From the NCBI GenBank assembly GCA_030549495.1, contig JAUIRK010000511.1, positions 1,266,076 through 1,330,075 on the forward strand: a stretch of 64,000 bases of DNA, written 5' to 3'. The notes under the pieces are model-generated. The model was not told the origin of the DNA. It did not search any database and worked only from the letters and a program-made list of their open reading frames with translations. This DNA is from Nectonema munidae (lineage: Eukaryota; Nematomorpha; Nectonematoida; Nectonematidae). Made by a program: the position numbers and the translations under genes. Below are positions 31,868 to 43,174 of this stretch, one piece after another (within the stretch, counting starts at the first letter, position 1; each line of letters opens with the position of its first letter).

Positions 31868-32235
31868 TTCCCAACCTGTATACTACGGCAGAATAATATA
31901 TGTCAATTAATCAAATAATCAAAATAAAATTATGTAATCAAAGAATCTAAAAATATTTTTCTTTTTAAATATATCGTTAGCTCCCGTTACTTTTAGAATA
32001 GAAATTTAAACCGTATCTCTCTAATCATTTTTATAAAATAATACATATAGGAAACTAAAAGTAGCGATATCCAAAGATTAATTAAAAAGAATATTAATTT
32101 TTTAAAGAATATTTTCCCATTCTTTGAATACAGAATTTTATTTTGATGACAAATATATTATTCCGCCGTAGTATACAGGTTGGAGATGACAAGAACAAGC
32201 TGTGTATCCACGTTCAATTGTACAGGTTACGAGAA
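31868..32235. repeat. R1 repeat, head-to-head inverted pair
   Basis: The left arm (about 31868-31996) is R1 on the minus strand, from a GTAACGGGAGC start to GTAGTATACAGG. The right arm (about 32050-32235) is R1 on the plus strand, from a decayed start through CCGTAGTATACAGG, TTGGAGATGAC, CACGTTCAATTG and TACAGGTTACGAG. Together they form a palindrome-like structure of about 370 bp. Confidence 0.65.
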
Positions 32236-32556
32236 AATATCATTACATAACAGAGAAGAGTCTCCTAAAACTCTTCATATTAAAAAATATTTCTTCAAAT
32301 ATATTACACAATGTAACAAAAAATTATTTCAATCTGATGCTAAGGTCATTGGTATTTTTTTTTTATTGAACATCAATATTTTTCTCATTAATCGCTATTT
32401 TATAATTAATATATTAATATATTAATATATTAATAATAGTTCTTATTTATTAATAAGAACAACGAATTATTATATATAACATTTAAATTAGCAATTTAAA
32501 TATATTTCATATTTTTTTAATTCAAGATTTAAAATTTTTTCTTAGACATTTTTAAA

Positions 32557-34090
32557 ATGGCTAAAAGGATATGCAAATTAGAAGTTAATATTTTTTGTTA
32601 TTTGTGTGATGAATATATTGGGACTAAAAAAGTCAAGTTTACCACTTCTTCAAATACAAAGTATTTTACAGCCTATAAAAAGTATTTTGGTATGCCAATA
32701 CGAGATCAGGATAAAATTTGCGCTCCATATGTAATTTGTAGCTCCTGTAAATCAACATCGGAAGGTTGGATGCGTGGAAAAAGAAGGCCTATGCCATTTG
32801 CAATTCCAGAGAATATGGAGGGAATCAACAAATCATTTGAATGATTGATTTGTCTGTTTATAAGAAGTCAAGAGACTTCAATTGTACCTGTTCCACACAG
32901 TGATGAGTTGCGAGTTGCAGTTTGTTCAAAATCATATCATTATGTTGAAGATAATATAAGTCAGATGGTGCAATAAAGACTGGCTCATTCAAGAGGAAGC
33001 TGATAAAGGATTTGAATCAAAGAAATTCATTCTCTGAAATATTTGCATCACGATTGAAAGAGTGGAATTTATGGTCTTCAGGGATATTTCAAAATACAGG
33101 CATAGGCATATAGGATTTTCACGTTTTTACTCGATGAGTAATACTTTATGTTTTTGTTTGAATATAAATTGTTTGTTAAAAGAAATTGGGTTGCCTCATG
33201 AACCAAAACAATGGCGTTTATTCATTGACTCATCTTTGATAGTCTCAAAGCAGTTTTGCTGCATAATGGAAATAAACATCCATTAGTTCCTGTTGGTTAT
33301 TCCGCCAAACGCAAAGAAAATTAAGAAAACATGAAACTTTTGCTTGAATTGTAAAATCACAAGGAATATAAATGGGACATATGTGGTGATTTTAAAATTA
33401 TAGGATTGCTTTTAGGAATACAAGGAGGATATACAAAGTATCATTGTTTTCTTTGTTTATGGAATAGTCGAGATAAAAAACCATGATCTCAAAGATGTTT
33501 GGCCAAGAAGGATATCCTTTGAATCTGGTAGCCAAAATGTAAAGTTTTGGCCTCTTGTTCAAAGAGAAAAAATTCTTCTACCGCCTCTTCATATTAAGCT
33601 TGGTCTCATTAAGCAGTATATAACAGCTTTACATCCAGATAGCAAAATTCTTTCTGAATTACCTAAAATGTTTCCTAAAGTGTCTGAAGCTAAACTGATT
33701 GCAGGGGTTAGTTAACAAAAATGTTTCTGTCAGATTCTCTAGAAAATCAAATGTCGTAGATTGAAAAACGAGCATGGAATGCATTTAGAAATGTCGTGTA
33801 TGATTTTTTAGGGAATAAAAAAGCTGAAGACTATCAAGAATTAATTACAGGAACTCTTTGAAAGTTTTTATGATATGGGTTGTAAAATGTCAATAAAAAT
33901 GCACAACATGCCTCATCATTTGGACTTTTTCAAATGAAATCTTGAAGACGTATCAGAAGAGCAGGGAGAGAGGATGAAGAAACGGTAGCAGGGAAGATGG
34001 GATGAATCAATGAAGGGAGATTACATTTGGAACCTAACTCACCGGAAAGCAAATTATTATAAAAGAAAAATTCGCTCCAAAAATCAATAA
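32557..34090 (+). pseudogene. Broken copy of an arthropod repetitive ORF of unknown function
   Basis: The left end encodes MAKRICKLEVNIFCYLCDEY, then KKYFGMPIRDQDKICAPYVI, a CSSC pair, WMRGKRR and MPFAIP. Further along, QWRLFIDSS, WDICGDFKIIGLL, YTKYHCFLC, AWNAFRNVV.DFLGNKKAEDYQ, QGRW, and at the right end IWNLTHRKANYYKRKIRSK can be picked out. The series follows, from start to finish, a protein family I know from many arthropod genomes (FG...DQ.K.WAPH.CC..C; WRLFIDSS; VCGDLK..GLL.G.Q.G.TK..CFLC; LGN...E.Y). It is uncharacterised and probably carried by a mobile element. The copy has many breaks and is not functional. N-terminal paired cysteines suggest zinc binding. An R1 end lies about 320 bp upstream. 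Confidence 0.7.
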
Positions 34091-34690
34091 AGTTCTTTCG
34101 ATATCAAAATATATATATATATGAATTAACAGATATATATTATATATACATATAGTATTAACACAAATATGCAAAAAGTTATAGCAATGCAAAAAATCGT
34201 GATATTTCTGAAATCAGAACATATTAGTTTATAAAAAACACAAAAATTTTAAAATTTTGTAACATTGTGTTATTAATATTTTAAGGAATCTCGCATTATA
34301 CATGATAAAAAATATTTTATCGGTGAAAACTAAAGGGGTCGCGTGGAACGCGAGATAGAATGTTACTCGAGTATTCCTCAAATAGAAATAATCTATTTTT
34401 TGAATGAAATATTTAAATAAAACTAAGTTCAGTAGACATTATATTTTACCCAAAAATTTACTTACCCAAAAACTTTTTTTAATTATATTTAGAACTCATT
34501 TTTGGAATTTTTAAATATTAGTCTTAATAATAATGACTTTCTAAGAATTCATTATTAAATCTTAAGAGTATTTTTCTGGCTGTTCACTTTGTTTCAGTTT
34601 GAGAAAATTTGATCGCAATGATATAATTTTTGCAGTTAACCTCAAATGATAGTGAATATGTTTTTGGTTTATCAATTAATAAAATGAAAG
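34091..34690. other. Intergenic AT-rich DNA with TA microsatellite
   Basis: It contains (TA)n near 34111-34150 and a short GC-rich patch at 34335-34355 (GGGGTCGCGTGGAACGCGAG). Nothing coding was seen. Confidence 0.5.
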
Positions 34691-35400
34691 AAATTTTGAT
34701 TTTTAAATTCAATTTCCTTGTTATTGGCTCTAATTCTTGCATTGAATTTGGTGTATTTCCTGAAGATTTTAAAACAGGTAAGATTATTCCATTGTATAAA
34801 AAAGGTGATAAAGCTTTAGCATGTAATTATAGGCTTATTTATATCCAGCGTTCCTCTTTTTTCTAAAATTTTAGAAAATTTAATCTACTCTCCAATTTAT
34901 GATTAAGTTTCTTATAATAACTTATGAAGAGCAATTTGGATTCCGCTAAAACTATTCTACTGAATTTCAACATTCTTATTTTTTGAAGAATATTAAAAGA
35001 ATTTGGATTCCAAATCTGATGAGATTGCAATATCCTTAGATCTAGCTAAAACATTTGACACAGTATCAAGCGCAATTTTAATTAAGAAACTAAAATGACA
35101 TAGTTTTTATAGTTTTGCTTTTTCTAATGGTATTTTTGTGATTGCTTTTCAATTTTTTTTAATAATATACTATTTAATTCTTGCAATGGATTTGAACTTC
35201 TTCTATACGTTTAGACTGGTTCAGTTTAAATTGCATAGATCTTAATTTTTCAAAATCAAAAGCTTTATACTTTACAAATAAATCTAGATCACATCTACCA
35301 GATATCGGCATCAAATTTGAACAACAGGTACATTCTATAGATGGTAATTTTAAATGGAAAGATTTTTATCTAATTAATTTTTTCATTTAGGCACTGATAT
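34690..35400 (+). mobile_element. LINE reverse-transcriptase relic
   Basis: GVFPEDFKTGKIIPLYKKGD and NYR at 34740-34835 are the classic N-terminal block of LINE reverse transcriptases. Near 35030-35095 comes SLDLAKTFDTVSSAILIKKL, the catalytic motif A region. Near 35235-35280 LNFSKSKALYF matches the block before the thumb. The sequence is interrupted by several stops and frame changes. The clade is probably Jockey/CR1-like. Confidence 0.7.
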
Positions 35401-35864
35401 ACAAAAAAAGAAAAAAATACTATCACATGCCCTAAATAAAGTGGTACATTTGTAAGTTAGGATAATTCTTAAAAATTATTAACTGACTACATACTCTAAT
35501 GCATTGTTATCTTAAAGCAAACACAAGAAAATACCTTGAAAAAATTATAAAAAGATCATTTTTCATTAATTAAAAAATGAAATAAGTATCCATGAAAGAA
35601 ATAAGATAATATATTTCATAAAATCTTTAATATAAAATGAACTTACTCTAGTTATATTTTCTAGACATGAGAAACAATATAGTTAAAAGGACATTTTAAT
35701 TTATAATTATAAAAATATTTTCAAAAAAATAAAATGATCTAAATAAGATCCGAAAGCTGGCAACGAATTTTTTAATATACAAAAAACAATTACATAAAAG
35801 TTACAAAAAATATTTTCAAATAAAACTTTAATTAAAATATAGCCTATCTATTTTTGATCCTCTC

Positions 35865-35932
35865 TCTAACGACCCTCTGTCTACAGCGACTTTTTTTAGC
35901 AGCAAAGTCAAGTCGCTGTAGACAGGTTTTAC
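35865..35932. mobile_element. Small pogo/mariner-like hairpin
   Basis: CTGTCTACAGCGACTT and its complement AAGTCGCTGTAGACAG face each other about 16 bp apart. Reading back from the right, AGTAAAACCTGTCTACAGCG resembles pogo/Tigger-type ends (CAGT.GAACCT...). It is a very short decayed MITE. Confidence 0.45.
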
Positions 35933-38900
35933 TATAAAAACAAATTTTATTTTTTCATAAAATATTGAAAATAATGTATCCATATTAATTGTATATATCT
36001 ATATATTTTGTCAAATTATCATATGTATTTTCAGATTACTTATGTTTTCAAAAAAAAATTTTTTTATTCTTCTTCTTACCAATCTCTTGGTCCAAAGAGA
36101 TATGTAAGATATATACAAATGGAGCGTAGATAAGCTAATAGACAACCTTTAAATAATATTGTAAGGTAAATATATAGATATGACAAGATATCAAGGTATT
36201 TTCGAATGTTTTTTCATATGCTTGTGAAATGCTTGTAAAGGTTTATAATTAGAATTCTTAAAATGTTTTAAGACAGGTTTAATGCTGAATAAATTTTTTT
36301 GGATTATAAGTCTAGAAGGAAAATAAACATAGTGTAATTAAATATTATAGGTTTAGCTCTAACTGATATGTTGGATAAAGAATATATCGATTGGGTTTGA
36401 ACTTTGAAGTGTTGACCCCATATTGACAATAAGGTTGTCAAGGGAATTGTATCCGATATAAAATGAGTTCGTAGAAATTTAAGGATGAAATCCTTTCCCA
36501 TTATGAGAGCAAAAAAGTATAACATGATGTCGTGCCTCGTTTTTGATCCATTTATATCTACATAGTTGACTTTGAAAATTCTAATTAGGTAGAAGTAGTA
36601 GTTATATGAAAGTGAACAGATAGCCACCTGATTAATTATCGTGGTGTGAGAAATTATATTTTTAACGATTTATATTATAATGGGTCATATTAATGTTGGA
36701 GAAAAAAATATAGTGAGGATCATATGAGTGTCTGTGTTTATGTCTTAGGGCAAAGAGCTTGAAGGTTTATAAACTAAATTGAGATGTTTTTGCTAGATGA
36801 AGGGGTATATAAAGTTTCCAAGAATATTTGTGTAAGTTGGGTATCAAATGAGGTGTAACTTAAACTAGGTTGATAAAGGTAATAAGGGAAGATGCTTAGA
36901 AGGAAGAGAGAAATATTTTATTTTGTTTTTGTGTTTTAACTACTTAATGATGTTTTATGCTTATTATTAGAGCTTTCGAGATAAATTTGCAAAATAAGTT
37001 GCCAAGAGAGAGATGTGTTTTTAGGGTCGATTTAGTAAATGGAGTGGAGGGTTGAATTTGAAAAATTTTGATTTTAGATATTGTTTAGGGAGTAAATTTG
37101 TGAAGGTGATTTTGTAGGTTCTGTTCATTGTCATAAGGAATAGTCGGTGAATTTTTGTTAGATAATTGAGCAATGTAAGGTATTTAAAAGATCGATCATA
37201 TTAAATAATTAATTATTTATTAGAAAGGAGAAAGAATTAATTTTTAATTTTTTGTTTAATTAAGCATTTCAACATTTACCACTAATTAAAAAGTTTTATA
37301 GACATTTTTGATAATGTTGACTGGCTATTTATCGCCTCATTATCATGTTTTTCTATTACAACACAAACAAATTACTTCTTAAAAAAGACGGCCATATTGG
37401 GCGCAAATTAGATAAAATGTTTAAGTTTTTATTAAGTTTACGAAGAAAAAGTAATTTTTATATTTTATAGATTAATGTGATGAAAGAAAATTTTAGGCAA
37501 CAATTTTATAGATGAAAAAGTATTTCAGAAAACAATTGAAAAGGTTTTATATGTGTTGGTGTTATGAGATCAACACCTTTAGCAGATTTTTGATTTAAAT
37601 TGTTGATTGAAAATACTAGCACACATTATGTATTTGTAGAAAATATTTGGGAAAAATTTAGAGAATTTAAGTAAAAGACATTTCGAATGGTTGATCTTGT
37701 ATAAAAGTTTAAAAAAAACATTTTAAGGAAATATATGTTGATTAAAACATAGATTGAGAGTGTAGGATGCAGATGTTGATTAAGGTAGAGAAGAGGATTT
37801 TTTCTTTTGCCCTTGGTCATCTATCACTTTCATGGCGTTTTTAAGAGACGAGGGAACTCTTAAAGTATATTTATTCTTTATATAGATGTAATATTGAATG
37901 TTGTTAGGATTAGGGTCATTATGAAGGTATTTGAAAGAATGCTTCACGAATTTTTATAACGTTGTAAGAAAGTGTGTGCAGAAATTTTAGTGCTTTCTTT
38001 GTTGAAACCGATTGATTGGAGATGATAATTTATTGCAACCTTTATAGGTTGTTTAGGAGAGTGAGGATTAGAGAATTTAGGTTAAATGATATATCATGCC
38101 TTTATTTAAATGTTAAGAGTACACCAACGAATGTAACGCAGTTTATCGTTAGTTTGCCTGCCGAAAGTATTAATGTTAACTTGAAAATTAAAAAAGGGGT
38201 CAGATGCTAAGGGTATGTATAATTAAAATAAGCAAAGTAGTGATGAATTTCCTTTTTTTTGCTTTCAAATTTCAAAAAAGTGGGGGTAACAATTGTTAAC
38301 AAACATTCAATTTGCTAAATACAGCATCATTGTTGCTTTCATCAATGTGGGCAAGATAATATGGCCAACAACAAATAAATGTGTTAAATATTTCTTATAA
38401 AAAGCTGAATTCTATTGAATAGTTTTTCCAACCTTAGTATTTCTAACCATAAAACTTGCAAAATCTTGACAAAGATTTAATTTGTCTCAAAAATATTTTT
38501 AATCTGCTCCAAACTTTCAAAGCTTTTCTAGCATCTTCGCATTGGTTTAAACACATGCTGTAAAATACTCAGATGTTAACCCTTTATCTGTTGATATATA
38601 TTAAAAAATCCTCAAATTTTACCCCTTTATCTTTTGATACATAAACGAGTTAATTTTTCCTATGCCAGTAGCATTAGAACCATCATGCCGAATACTAAAT
38701 GATTTTCCTTTGCATACTAATGAACTTTTCAATTGCAATTAGTTTGAAATGTCTTTTTTATAAAGGAAAACGTCTTTTTTGTGCATGCATGAGTGGAACA
38801 ATTTTACCCTCAGAGCAAATATTTTGAAAGTTAAACAAGCTGATCAAAATTTCTATTGGGATATAATGTTAAAGATAAAAAACTTCTGAATTAAAAACCT

Positions 38901-40639
38901 TTTTTTATTGATTTTTTTATAACTCCAGTGAGTGATGAAGGGAATCACTGTATTTTTCCTAGAAGATTGAGCTTATCGTTTATTACTGTATTTTTTACAT
39001 TTTTCAAACTCTGATGGTTACAACTTAAGTATTTATCACATTGAAAACCGTTAAACTTGAACTTGTTGATTTTGACTTCTTTCATTGGATAAGTCATTTT
39101 CCATTTGCTTTTGTAGAGCAGGCAAAAACTTTTGTTAGAAATGCTATGAATCTTACTAACTCTATTAAGGATAAGTATTTTCAGATATACCAGCTTTTAG
39201 TAAAAACCCAGACAAATATGGCATTTACAAAATCAATTAAAATAAAATATCATTAAAATCATTTTATTTTCAGAATTAATTCTAGATTAGATCATTAAAA
39301 AGTTAATAAATGATGAAAGTTTAGATAAAGGAAAACGCAACATGTCTTAGATAATGAAAGAAGTGTTAAATTCAAAGAATTTCCATAGCATATAATATTT
39401 TGTGTCATCAGGAAAAGAAATCTGATTGAAGATTAGTTAAATGGTAGTTATAATAATTTCCTATTCCACCGCCTTCAGCTGTTTCATGAAATTCTTTATT
39501 TTACCAAAATGAAAGTAAGATGATATAAAATTAATTTTTAAATTTTCAAAGAATATTTTTATTTATGTTTCACTCTGAATTTTATATGACTTAATTTATC
39601 AAAATCAAATCATGTTTATATTACTTATCTGATTCTATCTGTAATAATAAAATTCCTTCAAAACTTTAAAAATTTAACATTTAATAAGTAAATTGTTTTC
39701 TATTTTTTTTTATGTTTTTTAATGTTCAGTTAAAACATTAATTTTTCATTATTAAATTTTTACCTAAATTTTTTTAATTGTATATGATAAAATAAATTCT
39801 GGTTCGAATTCATAATATTTTGTACGCTTTGTTTATATTATTTGGAGGAGTATGCGCTCTCTATATTCAATATAGATAGGCTCACCAGAAGCTTTTTCAT
39901 TGATTTTAATCGTCCTGTCCTTTTAATAAATTCCCTTTTTTAGCATAATTTATATAATAACAAAATAATAAAATCTGCAGTTGTTTTACTTTTATATTAA
40001 ATTTAAAAAATAAATTGGGAATGTGGCAAACTTTAAAAAACAAAGATTTATTGCACACCATATGTTATATTTTGCTCTTTTTAATACCATTCGTATATCA
40101 ACAGTTTTTCCCAAGGATGCACTATGAGTGGCTTTAATTAGCCTTTTGTGTACTTGTTGGTGTACCTTGATTATTTCAATGAATTTCTTTCTTTATTGCG
40201 TAAAGTTGCTTCATCAAAAATATTAAAAATATATTTAACATAAAAATCAACCAAGTTTTTGGTATATATTATATACGTATCCATAAAATTAATTTTATTA
40301 TAAAACGTTTATTTATACCACAATAAAATACGTTCAGTCTAAATATGAAGATTATTGAATTAGAGCAGTTGAGTAGCAAGTTTTTTAAAGCCTAAGAATG
40401 CATTCAATTAATTTCTAAAACTTTTTATTTTTATAGTGTAAATTAGCAGGCATTCTTTTAAAGGAAGATTTCCAAGCAACTATATTGTTGATATTCACAA
40501 ATTACAACTCTTACTTCGCTTTTTGACAATTTGAAATGGGATGTAAATATATACATTATATAAATTAGTTTTCACCTTACCTGTCAGATAATACATAGAG
40601 TTGCGAGAAGTTGTTTTTTTCCGTGATTGTACCGGTTTT

Positions 40640-40681
40640 GCCCTCACTTAACAACGCAATGCCCTCACTTAACAACACAAT
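40640..40681 (+). repeat. 21-bp tandem pair
   Basis: Two adjacent units of GCCCTCACTTAACAACGCAA plus T, differing at one position. Confidence 0.75.
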
Positions 40682-41298
40682 GCCGTAATTTGGATCATTC
40701 TCTAATCTTATATGTAAAAAACAGGAATTTAAAAATTTAACCCCAAATAGGTTTTTTAATATCTTTTTTAGTATAAAAACTCATGCTTTACTTTCCAAGT
40801 ATGTAATATATTCTTTTTGTAATATATTGATTGGTTTGAATCCTTTTTTTTAATTATATTTAAAATTAAGGAATATATTTTAATTTATTTAATAAATATA
40901 AATTTTCTGGTTGGAGAGCTGGATTATTCTCTATTTCATCCATCTTTAGCCTTAAAGAAAATATTTTATACTTGGAAAACTTTAGATAATATTCACGAGA
41001 TATTTTAAGTTTCAATAAGTTTGTGAGAAAGATTTTTTGAATTCATTCATCACCTAAATTAAGGATGTTAGTGTCTGAGTTATTTTGAATTTCAACAAAT
41101 CAAAATGGACAGTGTTCATTATTTGAACTGAAATATATTTTGCTCTATTAAAAATATTTCTCGTTCTCACTTCATATATTTTCTATTTCTGAAACAATTC
41201 TTAACAAAAATATTACTTGAATCTTTAAGATGTAAAGTTTCCAAGTAACACAAAATATTTTACATTTTTTTTCATTTCATTTCTATATTCTGCTTTTT

Positions 41299-41325
41299 CA
41301 TCATCATCATCATCATCATCATCAC
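41299..41325 (+). repeat. CAT microsatellite
   Basis: Nine consecutive TCA triplets. Confidence 0.85.
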
Positions 41326-43093
41326 TAGGAGGATGAAATACTGATCCAAGATGTTCAAAATTTTGCTTTAAAATAATTCAAGCAATCACTACCTATTAAT
41401 TCATAAATTTATGAGTTATAATAAAAACGATGTATGAACATTTTTTTACCTGTTATATTTCTATCTTTGCTAGTGATTTTTTTTAATTTTTGTTAAAATT
41501 ATATATAAAAATTTTTTTGTAATCGAAAGACACAGAAATTAGACTTTAATAAAAAAAATTTAGCTTACACTATAATAATCAAAATAACATTCCTGACAGT
41601 TTATTACTGGATGAATCTTATGAAAAAATGAAATCTTTAGCTAAAAATGTTTTCAATATTAATGAAAAATATAACATACTTATCTAAACTTGATTTTACA
41701 GGTTTTAGAACATGTATTGAAATGTAAAAGAAGGATAAAAATTGTGTAACAACCTTAGCTATGTGTAGGAACTAAGCATATTTTCATTTTATGAATCAAA
41801 AATCCGCATCTAAATCCAAAATTTTACTTTTCATTGCAAACAAGTAAAATTTGGCATCGTTCTGTCAATCAATTTTTCGCTGTCCAATCAAAATAAAGTG
41901 TTCTGTTTTTTTGTAATGTTGTATCACGTAAGCACTTTGTTATGACGTGAGTTTTAAGAAAATTTACTTTCGTTTTGAAGAGACTGAAACAATCTTTTCG
42001 TTTGTATATATGCCAAAATTTAAATTTTATTTGGGTTCGGGTTGGATACCAATACCATTTTATCTTTAATATCTTCTTCATTTATTTTAGTTTAGTTATT
42101 TTTACTGTTCTTTATTTAATTAGTAATTTACTCACAGATCCTGAATTCTCACACCTTTTGAGAAGGAGTCTGAGTCGTAATATTATTGCAACTTCGTCTC
42201 CGATTTCATATATGTTTAGACTATAAAATAAATTTATAGACACTCTCTTTAGCGTACAACGAGTGCAACATTGTAAAAATGCGACAAATTTTTTTTTTAA
42301 TCATTTTAGTCGGTCCAAGCCCTGTATTTTTGCAACCCATAACAAAAAAAAAGGCTGAAAAATTGAATACAATTATAGAATGAACTTTTTTATTTTATCT
42401 TAAAATTAGTTTATAAAGGAGGAAAGCTCAGTTTATGAGTAAAAAGTTTTTAGGAAAAAAATGTTAAAGAATTACTTTTAGAAAAAAATAGGATAACTTT
42501 AGTTTATGAATCCCATTGTTCTGTCTTAGATAAAAAGGTTATGGACAAAAAATTGAAAATCTTTTTGAAGACAATGCCAGAAAGACATTAAACTGCAAAT
42601 ACAAACCAATAGAACATTTTAATGAATTATGTTGATCAAACTTTTTGCTTGCAACACAAAGTAGACATGTCTAAAATTCAGGAAATCTTTCAATGACTAT
42701 CCAAAATTGACATTCATAAACGAACTTGAAATACGGCACATGTCATCACACTTTTTGGAGTTTATTGATTCTTGATTCTTGTTTAATACTCTTCTCCTTC
42801 TCTTTAACTTGCTACAAATGAAAGGCTCCCCTCATTCGTCCTACTTTTTCAACTTTTTTCCATCAACCATTCTCTAATATATTCGTTTTCATAAGTGGAA
42901 AATAGTAAGGCCAAAATTTCCCGTATTCAATAATTTTCAATTTACAAATATGTCCTACATCAATCTCCTTATCTCTCAAAGTTACTTTTTTTATTGTTGA
43001 ATGAAAAAATATGAATTTTATAGGAATGGATTAGTTAACAAAGTTCTTTGCTTGAATATTTAGATTCCTGTGTTGATGCCAGTTCTTTCTCAG

Positions 43094-43174
43094 AATCCGT
43101 CAGTCTTTTACGCTGTAATCGTCATCTTCATAGAATTTTTCGCATGGGGCCTCCTAATCACGCCGATGATATCC
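43094..43174 (+). CDS. MFSD14A: MFSD14 exon 2 (first one identified)
   Basis: The acceptor GTTCTTTCTCAG ends at 43093 and the donor TCC|GTAAAC is at 43175. It has 27 codons in phase 0, encoding [20 protein letters not shown] and LITPMIS, the first transmembrane helix. Confidence 0.88.

Larger units (their letters stand above)
35401..43093. other. Long AT-rich region without an identified gene
   Basis: About 7.7 kb, extremely AT-rich. It should contain or lie downstream of the first coding exon of MFSD14, but no ATG-bearing exon with a phase-0 donor could be recognised. It holds a pogo-like hairpin (35865-35932), a 21-bp tandem pair (40640-40681) and a CAT microsatellite (41299-41325). Short open stretches such as the minus-strand one at 36304-36627 resemble nothing known. 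Confidence 0.5.

Noticed and set aside
36304-36627. 107-codon minus-strand open frame
   Set aside because: Hydrophobic composition typical of AT-rich random frames; no recognisable motif or splice context.
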